A stretch of 64,000 nucleotides of DNA from Desulfomicrobium escambiense DSM 10707 (GCF_000428825.1 NZ_AUAR01000013.1:62001-126000); one strand, 5' to 3'; counted from the stretch's first letter, positions 35,540-44,840 are shown. The notes: a model not told the origin generated them from the letters alone. Translations and numbers: made by a program.

Positions 35540-36490
35540 CTAGACCTTCTGGATGGTTTGCCGTCCCAGAAGCCCCTGGGGGCGGGCCAGGAGGATGACG
35601 AAGAGCATGACGAAGGCCACGGCCTCCTTCATGGACGAGTAGTCGGGCGGGAGGAAGGCCTCGCCCAGACCGATGACGAGTCCGCCGAGGACGGCGCCGG
35701 GGATGCTGCCGAGTCCGCCGAGGACGATGACGGCCAAGCCCTTCAGACCGTAGCTGACGCCGAAATACGGCCCGGCCAGGCCGAAGCTGGCGCCGATGAG
35801 TGTGCCGGACAGGCCGCCGAGGGCGCCGGAGATGAAAAATGTGGACAGGATGTAGCGGTCGACGTGGATGCCCAGGAGGCTCGCGGTCTCGGGGTTCTCG
35901 GCCGTGGCCTGCAGGGCCTTGCCCATGCGCGTGCGGTTCATGAACCAGGCCAGGGCCAGGAGCATGGCCAGGCTGACGACGAGGATGATGATCTGCACGG
36001 TGCGCACGGCCAGGACCTTGCCGTCCATCTTGAAAACCATGGCCATGGGCAGGGAGCCGAAGATGCCCGAGGGGAAGGCGTAGATCTCGGCGCCGACCAG
36101 GAACTGCAGGCAGTTGACGAGAATGAGGGCCACGCCGAGGCTGCTGACCAGGGCTAGGAGCGGGTCCGCGCCCTTGGCGCGCAGGGGCCGGAAAGCCAGA
36201 CGCTCGACGAGGACGCCGATGCCGCCGGCCAGGAGGGAGCCGCCGAGCAGGGCCAGGGGAAACGGCAGGCGGAACGGCAGGCTCATGCCGGCCAGGAGTC
36301 CGTTCAGGCCGAAATCGCCGACGGCCAGGGCGTAGGTGCAGTAGGCTCCGAGAGTGAAGACGGCGCCGTGGGCGAAATTGATGATGCCCAGGATCGAGAA
36401 CACCAGCGTGTAGCCGAGGGCGAAGATGGCGTAGACCGAGCCGATGGACAGGCCGTTGATGAAGCTTTGCAGCAGAAAGACGATGTTCAT
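35540..36490 (-). CDS. livH: Branched-chain amino acid ABC transporter permease LivH
   Basis: This 316-residue membrane protein begins FLLQSFINGLSIGSVYAIFALGYTLVF, the LivH hallmark. It contains IINFAHGAVFTLGAY, RTRMGKALQATAENPETASLLGI (coupling loop) and LGGLGSIPGAVLGGLVIGL. It forms the membrane channel with LivM. It lies 48 bases after livK. Confidence 0.95.
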   Translation of the reverse strand: MNIVFLLQSFINGLSIGSVYAIFALGYTLVFSILGIINFAHGAVFTLGAYCTYALAVGDFGLNGLLAGMSLPFRLPFPLALLGGSLLAGGIGVLVERLAFRPLRAKGADPLLALVSSLGVALILVNCLQFLVGAEIYAFPSGIFGSLPMAMVFKMDGKVLAVRTVQIIILVVSLAMLLALAWFMNRTRMGKALQATAENPETASLLGIHVDRYILSTFFISGALGGLSGTLIGASFGLAGPYFGVSYGLKGLAVIVLGGLGSIPGAVLGGLVIGLGEAFLPPDYSSMKEAVAFVMLFVILLARPQGLLGRQTIQKV

Positions 36491-36538
36491 GATGGAGCCG
36501 GAAGCCGGGGAAGCTGGGCCTCCCCGGCCTGGGAAGCG

Positions 36539-37711
36539 TTATTCGGGCAGCAGTTCCATGGTCCCGGTCTTGCCGTCGTCGGCGACCTTGATCTGCGAGA
36601 CGTAGAAGGTCTTCTGGGTGATCTCGCCGTCGGCATCGAGGACGATCTCGCCTAGGGGCGTGTCGTAGGAACTGGAGACGATGGCGGCGTTGAGGGCAGT
36701 GCGCAGTTCGGCGGTGTCCATCTCGGCGATCTTTTTGCCGGAGCTCTTCTCGACTTCGTTCAGGGCGTCCACGACGACCTTCACGCTGGTGTAGGCCTGG
36801 GCCGAGAACTGGGCCGGGTCCTTCTTGAACATGTCCTTGAAGGCGGCGGAAAAGGCCTTGTTCTCGGCGTTGTCGGCTTTCGGGCTGTAGGCCTGGGCGA
36901 CGATGACGCCGGTGCACTCCTGTCCGCAGACGGGGTACATGTTCGGGGAGTTGAAGCCGTTGCCGCCGACGATGAGGCCCTCGTAGCCGAGCTGTCGCAG
37001 CTGCTTGACCATGTTGCCGCCGTCGGCGGCCAGGCAGCTCATGACGACCATGTCCACGCCGGCGCCGAGGATGGCGGTGACCTGGGTGGTGAAGTCCGTG
37101 TCCTTGACGCTGGTCTTCTGGATGGTGGTGATGTTCAGGCCCATGCCCTTGATGGCCTCCTGGAAGATGCCGGTCTCGGAGACGTTGAAGGCGTCGTCCT
37201 GGGCATAGACCACGGCCACGTTCTTCACGTTCGGGTTGAGCTTCAGGGCGCGCTTCAGGGCGTTGGGGGCGACGAGGGTCATGGGCGCGGAGATGCGGGA
37301 GACGTACTCGCCGATCTGGGCGATGCCCTTGGCCGTGTTGGACGGGCCGACAACGGGGACCTTGGCCTGGTTGGCGATGGGGTTGGCGGCGAAGGCCTGT
37401 TGGGACAGGGTCGGCCCGATGATGGCCACGACCTTGTCGCGGGAGATGAGGTTCTGGAAGGCGTTGATGGCCCCGGCCTCGTCCCCGCCGGTGTCCTGAA
37501 AGGCCAGTCTGATGGGCGTGCCGCCGACGCCGCCCTTCTCGTTCAGGAGCTTCTCGGCGACCTTGGCGCCGTTGACCTGCTCCTCGCCGAACAGGGCGAC
37601 ATTGGTGGTCTGGCCCACGGCGATGCCGACGGGGATGGGGCTGCCGACAGGCTCGGCCAGGGCCGTATTGGCGAGGAACAAGCCCGCCAAAAGAATGATG
37701 AATGAACGCAT
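36539..37711 (-). CDS. livK: Branched-chain amino acid ABC transporter substrate-binding protein
   Basis: This 390-residue precursor has a signal peptide (SFIILLAGLFLANTALA). The mature protein is a type I periplasmic binding fold: IPVGIAVGQTTNVALFGEEQVNGAKVA, VVAIIGPTLSQQAFAANPIAN, VPVVGPSNTAKG, VKNVAVVYAQDDAFN and GLIVGGNGFNSPNMYP. It delivers leucine, isoleucine, valine or similar amino acids, though relatives bind urea, amides or aromatic acids, so specificity is open. GGAGG precedes the ATG at 37711. It is first in livKHMGF. Confidence 0.92.
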   Translation of the reverse strand: MRSFIILLAGLFLANTALAEPVGSPIPVGIAVGQTTNVALFGEEQVNGAKVAEKLLNEKGGVGGTPIRLAFQDTGGDEAGAINAFQNLISRDKVVAIIGPTLSQQAFAANPIANQAKVPVVGPSNTAKGIAQIGEYVSRISAPMTLVAPNALKRALKLNPNVKNVAVVYAQDDAFNVSETGIFQEAIKGMGLNITTIQKTSVKDTDFTTQVTAILGAGVDMVVMSCLAADGGNMVKQLRQLGYEGLIVGGNGFNSPNMYPVCGQECTGVIVAQAYSPKADNAENKAFSAAFKDMFKKDPAQFSAQAYTSVKVVVDALNEVEKSSGKKIAEMDTAELRTALNAAIVSSSYDTPLGEIVLDADGEITQKTFYVSQIKVADDGKTGTMELLPE

Positions 37712-37928
37712 GTATGCCTCCGTGAAGGTGCGGTTGGCCCGAGGCGATCTCAGGGCCATCGATAAACGATTGGTTGACCTATCAAAGAAGAAATACGTAC
37801 GCAACCGGCAAATATGTCTGGCAAACGACATGGGGAATCGCGCACGGTCCGGGTCGGGCCGGGATGGCGTCCCTCCCCGTCACGTGCGGCAGATCATGGT
37901 TCGGTCGGAGCGGCAAGCCGTTCCAGAG

Positions 37929-40900
37929 TCATGAGTCTGAAAACAGGCGGGTGATGACGGAGTCCAGGTCGCGGATGCCGACGGGCTTGCTGAGATAGGC
38001 GTCCATGCCCTGTTCGAGGAAGTTCTCCCGGTCCCCGACCATGGCGTGGGCAGTGAGGGCCACGACGGGAATGTCTCTGGAGGCGGCGTGGGCCGGGTCC
38101 GTGCGGATGGCCTTGAGGGCTTCGATGCCGGTCATGACCGGCATCTGGATGTCCATGAGGATGAGGTCGAACTCCTGGGCGGCCAGCAGTTCCAGGGCCT
38201 CCCGGCCGTTTTCGGCCACGCTGACGCTGTGCCCCATCTTTTTGAGGAGCGCGGACGTGGCGATCTGGTTGATCTTGTCGTCCTCGGCCAGCAACACGCG
38301 CACGGGCCGGCCAGACGTCGGCAGTCCGGCCGGGGCAGGCGAAGACTCGACGCGCGCTTTCGGCACGGCGAAGGGCAGGTCGACCATGACGGACGTGCCC
38401 TGGCCCAGGACGCTTTGAATCTCCAGGCTGCCGCCCATGAGCATCACGAGGCGATGGGTGATGGCCAGGCCGAGGCCGGCGCCCTGGTAGGCCCGGGTGT
38501 AGGAGCCGTCGACCTGGTAGAACGGGGCGCAGAGCTGGTCCAGACTGATCTCAGGCATGCCGATGCCCGTGTCGCTGACGGTGAAGCGCAGCCTGGCATC
38601 CCCGGCCGGAGCCGGCAGCGGCTCCATGTCCAGGCGCACACTCCCGTGCGGCGTGAATTTCAGGGCGTTGCCCAGGAGGTTGCCAAGGATCTGCATGACC
38701 CGCGTCTCATCGCCGACAACGCGTTCCGGCACCCCTTCGGCCATGCGGCAGGCCAGGTCCAGGCCCTTTTCACGGGCCGTTTGGAAAAAGAGCTCCATGA
38801 CCGAGTCGCGCAGTTCCTCAGTGGAGAATTCGGCCGAGCGCACGGCCAGCCGCCCGGCTTCGATGCTTGAGATGTCGAGGATGTCGGCCAGAAGACGCGT
38901 CAGACGGTTGGCGGATTTGACGGCCAGCGTGATGCATTCGACCTGCTCCGTACTGGGGTCCGTGGTCTGGAGAAGCTGCAGCATGCCCATGATGCCGTTT
39001 AAAGGGGTCCTGACCTCGTGGCTCATGTTGGCCAGGAACTCGGATTTGGCGTGGTTGGCGCTCTCGGCCGCCTCCTTGGCCCGGACCAGATCGGACTCGG
39101 CCTCCTTCTGTCCGGTGATGTCCTCGGTAAAGATGACGATACCGCCCACGTCCCCCCGGACCGTGTGCCATGGCCGCACTTCCCAACGCACCCACTGGCT
39201 TGAGCCGTCTGCGCGCTCGAAGTGGTCCTCTTCCTTGCGGATGATCTCCCCGCCCAGGCCACGGCGATGGACGTCCCTCCATTCCGGTCCGATCTCGGGG
39301 AAGACCTCGTAATGGGAGAGGCCCAGAATGTTCCGCTCGCCCAGGCGGTAGTCGTCCAGCCAGCGTTGACTGGCCGCGATGTAGCGCATCTCCCAATCGA
39401 ACATTGCCAGGGAGGCGGGGGCATACATGACGAAGATCTGCAGCCGCTCCTCGCTCTCGCTCAGGGCGGCCAGGGCTTCCTCGGCCCTGGCGCGGGCGCT
39501 TCTGGCCTCCTCCATCTGCTGCAGGGCGGCGATCCTGGCCCGTTTCTGCTGTTCCAGGGCCGCGGCCTGGACCTCGGCCAGGGCCGCCTCGGCCTGCTTG
39601 CGCTCGGTCAGGTCCAAGGCGTAGGCGACCCGGCTCATGGGCCTGCCTGTCTCGTCCCTGAGGACCGTGATGTCCAGGAGCACCGGGAAGCGCCGGCCGT
39701 CCCGGGCCATGTGTTCGCTTTCGAAGACGGCGTGGTTCGAGGCGTTGAGGGTCTCGACCATCTGTTGAAGCTGGCCGTGCCTGTCTTCGGCGAAGAGCGC
39801 GGAGATGGGCAGTCCGACCATCTCCGCCGGTTCATAGCCGCGCAGCCGGGCGAAGGCCGGGTTGACGGCCAGCATCGAATCGGTTCGGGCGTCGACGATG
39901 GCCAACCCCAATTCGGCGTTCTCGAAGGCTTGGGCCCACAGCCGCAGCTCGGTTTCGGCCAGGCGCAGGGGGGTGAGGTCGACGAAGGAAGACAGAACTC
40001 CCTCCTCCAGGAAAATTCCCGAAATCCGGACGGAGCGCTCCAGGCCGTCCTTGCAGGCCACACGGAATTCTCCGGCGTCGAATTCCCTGCCGCCGCGACG
40101 GGCCCCGTCCAGGGCCTCCTGCCAGCGCGACATGGCCTCGGAACGGGCGTCGGGATCGGGGAAGGCCAGGGACCACCATGTCGCCATGTCGGGCACGTCG
40201 TCCAAGGTGTAGCCGAAAAGCTGCTCGAAACTCCTGTTGCCGGCGGTGATGCGCCCTGTCCCGTCGGCCATGGCCATGGCCACGGGCGCCTTGAGGAACA
40301 TGTCCCTGAAGCGCGCCTGACTGTATTCGAGGGCCTTGTCCTGCCGGACTCGTTCGAGCAGGGCCGCGCGCTCCTTGCGCACCGCGGTCAGGACGATGCC
40401 CAGGATGACACTCAGGGCCAGCAGGGAGCCGAGCAGACTGACGACATACGTGCGGCGGGCCTTGGCGGTCAGGCTTTCGATCCGTTCCTGGAGCAGGGCG
40501 TCCACCTCCGCCGCACGCATTTCGAGGCCGGTATGGGCGACGCGCAGGGACACGGCCAGTCGCTGATCCTGCCTCGTGCCCCCCCCCCAGTCCTGCAGGA
40601 GCAGGCTGAAGCTCCGGATGCTGCGGGCATACTGTTCGGTTTCCGCCGCGTCGGCCGGATCCAGCCGCGCCGCCGACGCTTCGAAGGACCGCAAGGCCTG
40701 ACGCAGCAGGTTCATTCCGGCGTCCTGGCTGAACGGCGACTGCGGGTCTGCGCCGAGGCTGGCCTGCATGAACCCTTTGGCCAGATCGATCCTGGCCTGG
40801 CGCAGTTCTCCGAGATAGGCCGTGGTCTGCCGCAGGGCCGTGGTCTGCACCCAGTGCATCCACGCGAGCAGGCCGACGCTGCACAGGGCCAGCAGCACGG

Positions 40901-40961
40901 CGGCAAAAACCCACCGCGATGGCCTCCATTCTCCGGGCTGGTCGACGCGCGGCATGTTCAT
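37929..40961 (-). CDS. Hybrid sensor histidine kinase with three PAS domains and a receiver
   Basis: This 1010-residue protein has a transmembrane segment at 18-37, a periplasmic helical sensor (about 40-170) and a second membrane segment at about 172-192. PAS domains follow at about 210-325, 340-455 and 500-620, with a coiled coil (residues about 455-495, rich in Ala/Glu/Arg) between the second and third. The HisKA box is NMSHEVRTPLNG with His near 648. The ATPase domain carries NLLGNALKFT, VSDTGIGMP and GAGLGLAITHRLV. A C-terminal receiver has LAEDDKINQ and phospho-Asp near 937 (LILMDIQMPV). It overlaps by 4 bases an upstream gene for a membrane-anchored solute-binding protein, which probably presents a ligand to it. 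No HPt or output regulator is adjacent. Confidence 0.93.
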   Translation of the reverse strand: MNMPRVDQPGEWRPSRWVFAAVLLALCSVGLLAWMHWVQTTALRQTTAYLGELRQARIDLAKGFMQASLGADPQSPFSQDAGMNLLRQALRSFEASAARLDPADAAETEQYARSIRSFSLLLQDWGGGTRQDQRLAVSLRVAHTGLEMRAAEVDALLQERIESLTAKARRTYVVSLLGSLLALSVILGIVLTAVRKERAALLERVRQDKALEYSQARFRDMFLKAPVAMAMADGTGRITAGNRSFEQLFGYTLDDVPDMATWWSLAFPDPDARSEAMSRWQEALDGARRGGREFDAGEFRVACKDGLERSVRISGIFLEEGVLSSFVDLTPLRLAETELRLWAQAFENAELGLAIVDARTDSMLAVNPAFARLRGYEPAEMVGLPISALFAEDRHGQLQQMVETLNASNHAVFESEHMARDGRRFPVLLDITVLRDETGRPMSRVAYALDLTERKQAEAALAEVQAAALEQQKRARIAALQQMEEARSARARAEEALAALSESEERLQIFVMYAPASLAMFDWEMRYIAASQRWLDDYRLGERNILGLSHYEVFPEIGPEWRDVHRRGLGGEIIRKEEDHFERADGSSQWVRWEVRPWHTVRGDVGGIVIFTEDITGQKEAESDLVRAKEAAESANHAKSEFLANMSHEVRTPLNGIMGMLQLLQTTDPSTEQVECITLAVKSANRLTRLLADILDISSIEAGRLAVRSAEFSTEELRDSVMELFFQTAREKGLDLACRMAEGVPERVVGDETRVMQILGNLLGNALKFTPHGSVRLDMEPLPAPAGDARLRFTVSDTGIGMPEISLDQLCAPFYQVDGSYTRAYQGAGLGLAITHRLVMLMGGSLEIQSVLGQGTSVMVDLPFAVPKARVESSPAPAGLPTSGRPVRVLLAEDDKINQIATSALLKKMGHSVSVAENGREALELLAAQEFDLILMDIQMPVMTGIEALKAIRTDPAHAASRDIPVVALTAHAMVGDRENFLEQGMDAYLSKPVGIRDLDSVITRLFSDS

Positions 40962-41851
40962 CCTCCGGTTTTCTGCGTTGCGGGTGGGGTCCAGGACAGG
41001 CCGAAGGAGGCCAGCATTGCGAGGTGTTCTTCGGACCCCAGGTATGCAGCCAGGGCCTCGTCCCAGACATCGCGGAATTTCGGCTCGTCCAGCCTGAAGG
41101 CGAACGCGGGCAACCCTGATTCCAATTCGTCGTCGACAGCCACCTCAAGTCGTGCCGGTTCGCCGCGCGACAGCATCCAGCGCAGGCTCGGCTCCGAGAG
41201 CAGCAATGCATCCGCCAGGCCCGTCTCCACGGCCCTGCGGCCCGTAAGGGCGTCGGGGACACGCAGCAGGCGTCCGCCGGCCACGCCAAGGCGCGCCATG
41301 AGCGTGTCTTCGATGGAACCGGCCAAGACAGCGACGGCGATGTCCCAACGGCCCGCCATCTCCATGTAGGAGCGGAGGCCGCGGGGATTGCCCGCAGGCA
41401 CCAGCATAGCCTGGCGCACGGCCATGGTGGGCCGGGAAAAAAGGACCTTTTCGGCGCGTTCGGGGGTGATGAAGAGGCCAGCGGCGATGACGTCGATGCG
41501 TCCCGCCCGCAGTTCGGGGATGAGGCCGCCCAGTTCCACCTGGTGCCACTCGATATGGGAGATGCCGAGGCGCTCGACCACGTGACGCGCGATCTCCGGA
41601 GCTTCCCCGGTGATCTCGCCGATGTCGCCAAGGACTGCGAACGGCGCTTCGACCGCATACCCGATGCGAACCACCCCCGTCTTCCGCAGCCGTCCGAGGG
41701 CGTCATCACCACCGGGCTGAAAGAAAAATATCGCCATGAGCGCCAGAACTCCCGCCACGCACAGGGCGATCAATCGCTGAACCCGTCCCACGCTCTCCTC
41801 ATGACTTACGTTTTGAGCCGAAGTGTCAGGATCGTCAGCAGAATCCGGCAA
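40958..41851 (-). CDS. Solute-binding protein (polar amino acid type, family 3), likely membrane-anchored sensor partner
   Basis: In this protein of about 297 residues, residues about 27-45 (ALCVAGVLALMAIFFFQ) form an uncleaved-looking membrane anchor. The periplasmic part is a family 3 binding fold: LRKTGVVRIGYAVEAPFAVL, ELRAGRIDVIAAGLFITPERAE (the R-x-D-x-I-A-G-x-x-x-T motif) and VFSRP-like VLFSRPTMAV. No ABC permease or ATPase gene is present; the next gene is a hybrid kinase whose start overlaps by 4 bases. A signalling role is therefore more likely than transport. Start codon is uncertain: TTG at 41851 or GTG at 41791, the latter directly after GAGGAG. Confidence 0.82.
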   Translation of the reverse strand: MPDSADDPDTSAQNVSHEESVGRVQRLIALCVAGVLALMAIFFFQPGGDDALGRLRKTGVVRIGYAVEAPFAVLGDIGEITGEAPEIARHVVERLGISHIEWHQVELGGLIPELRAGRIDVIAAGLFITPERAEKVLFSRPTMAVRQAMLVPAGNPRGLRSYMEMAGRWDIAVAVLAGSIEDTLMARLGVAGGRLLRVPDALTGRRAVETGLADALLLSEPSLRWMLSRGEPARLEVAVDDELESGLPAFAFRLDEPKFRDVWDEALAAYLGSEEHLAMLASFGLSWTPPATQKTGG

Positions 41852-41944
41852 GAACGCCGTATCCGCTCCGATCCAGGCCTTTGTTCACAAAACCTGTAAC
41901 CCGTCCGGTGCGAAAAGAACAACCTCTATGCAGCGATTTTCCGG

Positions 41945-41971
41945 GTAAAAAATGTAACCGTCGCCCGTTAC
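41945..41971 (-). terminator. Terminator overlapping the LOG-family stop codon
   Basis: On the minus strand GTAAC (41971-41967) pairs with GTTAC (41958-41954) around a GC-rich loop, followed by ATTTTTTA. The stem includes the stop codon region. Confidence 0.6.
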
Positions 41972-42522
41972 GTCAGGGACGGAATCCTGCGCTGCAGCAT
42001 GTCCAGGAGTCCGGCCGGGTCCAGGGCCACGTCCAGGGCGTCGTGCATGGGCCTTTTCATGAACCCTTCACGCTCGGCCGTGACGAGCATGGCCCGCAGG
42101 GGTTCGAAAAAACCGTTCACGTTCAGCAGGCCGCACGGCTTGGCGTGAAAGCCGAGCTGACTCAGGGTGCAGACCTCGAAGAGTTCGTCCAGGGTGCCGA
42201 TGCCGCCGGGCAGCGCCAGGAAGGCGTCGGACAGTTCGATCATAAGGTTCTTGCGCTCGTGCATGGTCGACACGACGTGCAGACGCGTCAGCCCCCGGTG
42301 GAACTCCTCCTTGTCCTTGAGGAGCTGCACGGTCACGCCGACGACCTCCCCGCCCTCACCGAGAACGCTGTCGGCCAGGATTTTCATCAGCCCCGTGCGG
42401 GACCCGCCGTAGACGCAGGTGATCCGACGCTGAGCCAGTTCGCGGCCCAGTTCGGCCGTGGCGCGCGCATATGCCGGATGGTTGCCGTCGCTCGATCCCA
42501 GGAAAACGCAGACTGATTTCAT
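41968..42522 (-). CDS. LOG-family protein (TIGR00730; nucleoside 5'-monophosphate phosphoribohydrolase)
   Basis: This 184-residue cytoplasmic protein has the LOG signature: VCVFLGSSDGNHPAYARA, ITCVYGGSRTGLM, TMHERKNLMIELSDAFLALPGGIGTLDELFEV, where PGGxGTxxE binds the nucleotide phosphate. The family releases a base from a nucleoside monophosphate, known for cytokinin activation in plants; in bacteria the substrate is often unclear. CGGAGAG spaced 7 bases favours the ATG at 42522 over a GTG six bases earlier. It is a single gene with its own terminator. Confidence 0.92.
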   Translation of the reverse strand: MKSVCVFLGSSDGNHPAYARATAELGRELAQRRITCVYGGSRTGLMKILADSVLGEGGEVVGVTVQLLKDKEEFHRGLTRLHVVSTMHERKNLMIELSDAFLALPGGIGTLDELFEVCTLSQLGFHAKPCGLLNVNGFFEPLRAMLVTAEREGFMKRPMHDALDVALDPAGLLDMLQRRIPSLT

Positions 42523-42710
42523 GCTCACTCTCCGGTTTGGGGCGGGGTTCTGAATCCCAGCCAGATTCTGTGGAAGGTCGTCAATGGGCCGCTACGCCAA
42601 ACGGGCCCGAAACCCAAGGAAAAAGGCTCTCCCGGTCAGAGCGTCCAGGTTGTCATCGGATGCCCGCTGACGTCGTTGCACGTTGATCCGGGCGCATCAC
42701 CCAAGTAACC

Positions 42711-42836
42711 CGTCATCGCGAGCGCAGCGCGGCCTGGTCGGGCAACGCGCGAGATCCATCCTCGACGTGCTCTGGATTGCAACCGGAATAGACCGTGAAA
42801 AATGGATTGCCGCGTCGAAGACTCCTCGCAATGACG
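42711..42836. mobile_element. MITE-like element with terminal inverted repeats
   Basis: The left end CGTCATCGCGAG and the reverse complement of the right end, CGTCATTGCGAG, match at 11 of 12 bases, framing 126 bases. Inside are further partial inversions, with ATCCAT on the left and ATGGATTGCCGCG on the right. It encodes nothing. It lies in the 493-base gap 42523-43015; the rest of that gap shows only a terminator at 42928-42950. Confidence 0.6.
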
Positions 42837-42927
42837 AAGCACGGCACGTGAGGCGATGCGCAAGGCTCAACGTTCGATGACGTCAATAAGCGTCCAAAGA
42901 AAGGACTCACGGATCGGGCTACAAAGA

Positions 42928-42950
42928 AAGGGCCCGCTGCAGGGGCCCTT
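42928..42950 (-). terminator. Terminator of the 109-residue orphan gene
   Basis: On the minus strand AAGGGCCC and GGGCCCTT close a 7-base loop, followed by TCTTTGT. It lies 66 bases after the stop codon at 43016. Confidence 0.75.
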
Positions 42951-43015
42951 CCGGAATCGCCGAACGTCGAGGGTGCGGCAGAACTTTGGGTTTCCGCGCC
43001 GTCCGCACGGCTCCG

Positions 43016-43345
43016 TCAATGAAAGGTCTGGCCCTTGGTCAGGACGCGCCAGTGTTCCGCGGGGATGGGCAGGCAGTAGCACCGGCCGGGCAGGTCTGCG
43101 CACATGAAGAGCCTGCCTGAGGCCTCTTCCCAGCAGACGAGGTCCGAAAACATGGCCAGGATCTGGTGGAAGGAAAGTTCTTCCAGGTTGGCGACGGGCA
43201 TCCGCCCGCCGAGGATGGAAAAGGCGGCCCTGCGGACAAGGTCGAATCCTGTCGGCGTCAGGCCGACGTCTATGGAATCAAGGGGATGGAGGGTCAGTTC
43301 GACGTCTTCAACCATGATCTTCACGGATTGGTCTGCGCGTTCCAT
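43016..43345 (-). CDS. Small protein of unknown function (109 aa)
   Basis: The ribosome site GGAGGACACC stands before the ATG at 43345, and a terminator follows the gene, so it looks real. The protein begins MERADQSVKIMVEDVELTLH and contains LDSIDVGLTPTGFDLVRRAAF and VCWEEASGRLFMCADLPGRCYC. It has no signal peptide, membrane helix or motif I recognise; four cysteines lie in the last third without a CxxC pattern. Compact alpha/beta composition is likely. It lies downstream of the TrmO gene with a 137-base gap, so it may have its own promoter. Confidence 0.65.
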   Translation of the reverse strand: MERADQSVKIMVEDVELTLHPLDSIDVGLTPTGFDLVRRAAFSILGGRMPVANLEELSFHQILAMFSDLVCWEEASGRLFMCADLPGRCYCLPIPAEHWRVLTKGQTFH

Positions 43346-43482
43346 GGTGTCCTCCGGGGTTTGGACACAACATAGCAAAGAACAGACCGCAAAGGCAAAA
43401 AAAACTCGCACGCAAACGGCATCTTTTGCATGCCGCATGTCCCAACGCGCCAATGCCGGTTCCTGCGCGTTCGCCGCGGCGA

Positions 43483-43977
43483 TCAGCTCCTGGGATTTGC
43501 GAAGCGGCCGTCCGAACGCATGTCCCCGGCCGTGTGCTGATGCGCCTCGGCCCAGCCGCTGACGGCCTCGGGAAAGACGTCGAAGGCCCTGAAGTACGGC
43601 TTGATGTCGAGCAGCGGCGTGCCATTGAGGACATCCACGTCCAGGATGTGCAGGACGTTGCCGTCCACCCGCTGCAGGCGCACCACGGACAGGCCGATCT
43701 GGTTCGGCCGGCGGGGAGCGCGGGTGGAAAAAAGCCCCCGCTTCGCCGGCTCCATGAACGGGACCACGGTCAGGTCGAATCCGTGGCTCATATGAAAATG
43801 GTACAGCAGGTAGATGTGGGAAAACCCTTCCAGGTCGCGCAGGCCCGGGGCCAGGGCTTCGTCGATGACGACCGTGCCGGCCGTGTCGCGGGCGCCGCAG
43901 GGCTGGATGGGCATATTGGCCCGGTCGGTGAAGGGGGAATGGATGACGCCGATGGGGCGGATGACGATGTCGGTCAT
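43483..43977 (-). CDS. trmO: TrmO/TsaA-like tRNA N6-methyltransferase
   Basis: This 164-residue protein has the family motifs IGVIHSPFTDRANMPIQP, GFSHIYLLYHFH, GLFSTRAPRRPNQIGLSVVRL and LDVDVLNGTPLLDIKPYFRAFD. TrmO methylates N6 of the threonylcarbamoyl adenosine at position 37 of some tRNAs; archaeal and other homologues may differ. Length and motif order are normal for the single-domain form. Shine-Dalgarno is weak (GAGTTCCCC before the ATG). Confidence 0.9.
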   Translation of the reverse strand: MTDIVIRPIGVIHSPFTDRANMPIQPCGARDTAGTVVIDEALAPGLRDLEGFSHIYLLYHFHMSHGFDLTVVPFMEPAKRGLFSTRAPRRPNQIGLSVVRLQRVDGNVLHILDVDVLNGTPLLDIKPYFRAFDVFPEAVSGWAEAHQHTAGDMRSDGRFANPRS

Positions 43978-44106
43978 GGGGAACTCCGTGGTTCGGGACG
44001 GTCAGACGGCGAGGAACACCATGGTCCCGTCCCCAAGGGGTAAACGGCAGGAAGCATCCAGTTTTCCCCTGCGATGTCAAGGCATTTCCTCCCTCGCGCA
44101 GGCATT

Positions 44107-44661
44107 TCAGTCTTCCGCACCCTCTCCGGCTCCCATTTCCCGGCATTCCTGCCAGAGATCGCCCAACATCAGCTTCAGGATTTCGGCCGCAGCCATGCTC
44201 CCGGCCTCGTCGAGTTCGCCGAATTCCAAGGAACGGACGACAGTCGCGAAGAGCTCTTCGTACCGGTCGAACTTCTGGCCAGCCAAGATGTGGTGCACGC
44301 CGTCGCGCACGGCCACGCTGTCCACCCCCCGCTCGACCAGGCGCTGCAGGACCGGCTTCCAGGCCTCGCGGCCGAGCCTGTTCAAGGCCACGGCGGCCAG
44401 CCAGGCCACGTCGGAGTTACGGTCCTCCAGGGCGTCGAGCAGGGCCGGGATAGCGCCGGGGTCGAGAATCTCGCCCAGGGCCTTGGCCGCTCCCCAGCGG
44501 GCGTCCTTGGACGGCGAGTTCAGCATAACCCGGCACAGGCCGGGCACGGCCGCCTCCCCTGCCTCGACGAGCATCCGCCTCCCCTTCTGCCTGACCAGGC
44601 CGTCCCTGTGCTGCAGCATGGCCAGCAGTCCATCGATGCCGGCGTCCTTTTCGGTTGTCAT
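44107..44661 (-). CDS. HEAT-repeat protein
   Basis: This 184-residue all-helical protein has at least four HEAT/PBS-lyase-like repeats: GLLAMLQHRDGLVRQKGRRML, GLCRVMLNSPSKDARWGAAKAL, PALLDALEDRNSDVAWLAAVAL and PVLQRLVERGVDSVAVRDGV. Such repeats form a curved surface for binding other proteins. There is no signal peptide. GGAGGT lies before the ATG at 44661. Binding partner unknown. It is divergent from the molybdenum hydroxylase operon, 179 bases away. Confidence 0.85.
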   Translation of the reverse strand: MTTEKDAGIDGLLAMLQHRDGLVRQKGRRMLVEAGEAAVPGLCRVMLNSPSKDARWGAAKALGEILDPGAIPALLDALEDRNSDVAWLAAVALNRLGREAWKPVLQRLVERGVDSVAVRDGVHHILAGQKFDRYEELFATVVRSLEFGELDEAGSMAAAEILKLMLGDLWQECREMGAGEGAED

Positions 44662-44840
44662 GGATCACCTCCGCGTCGCGCCAGATTAGTCCATTCCCGC
44701 CGCCCGGACAACTCGTATGGTACAGATTCCGAATCTTGACGCCGGTGTTTGACCAAAACCGATTTTTGACCCAATACGGTGGCAGGTCCCCGGCGGCTTC
44801 CGACCGCCGGCCTATGTGCACGACAGCCAAGGGAGGCGAC

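Noticed and set aside
34659-36917. LivM frame extending through livH to give 752 residues
   Set aside because: The first 460 residues are out-of-phase livH sequence. The ATG at 35537 gives a normal LivM.
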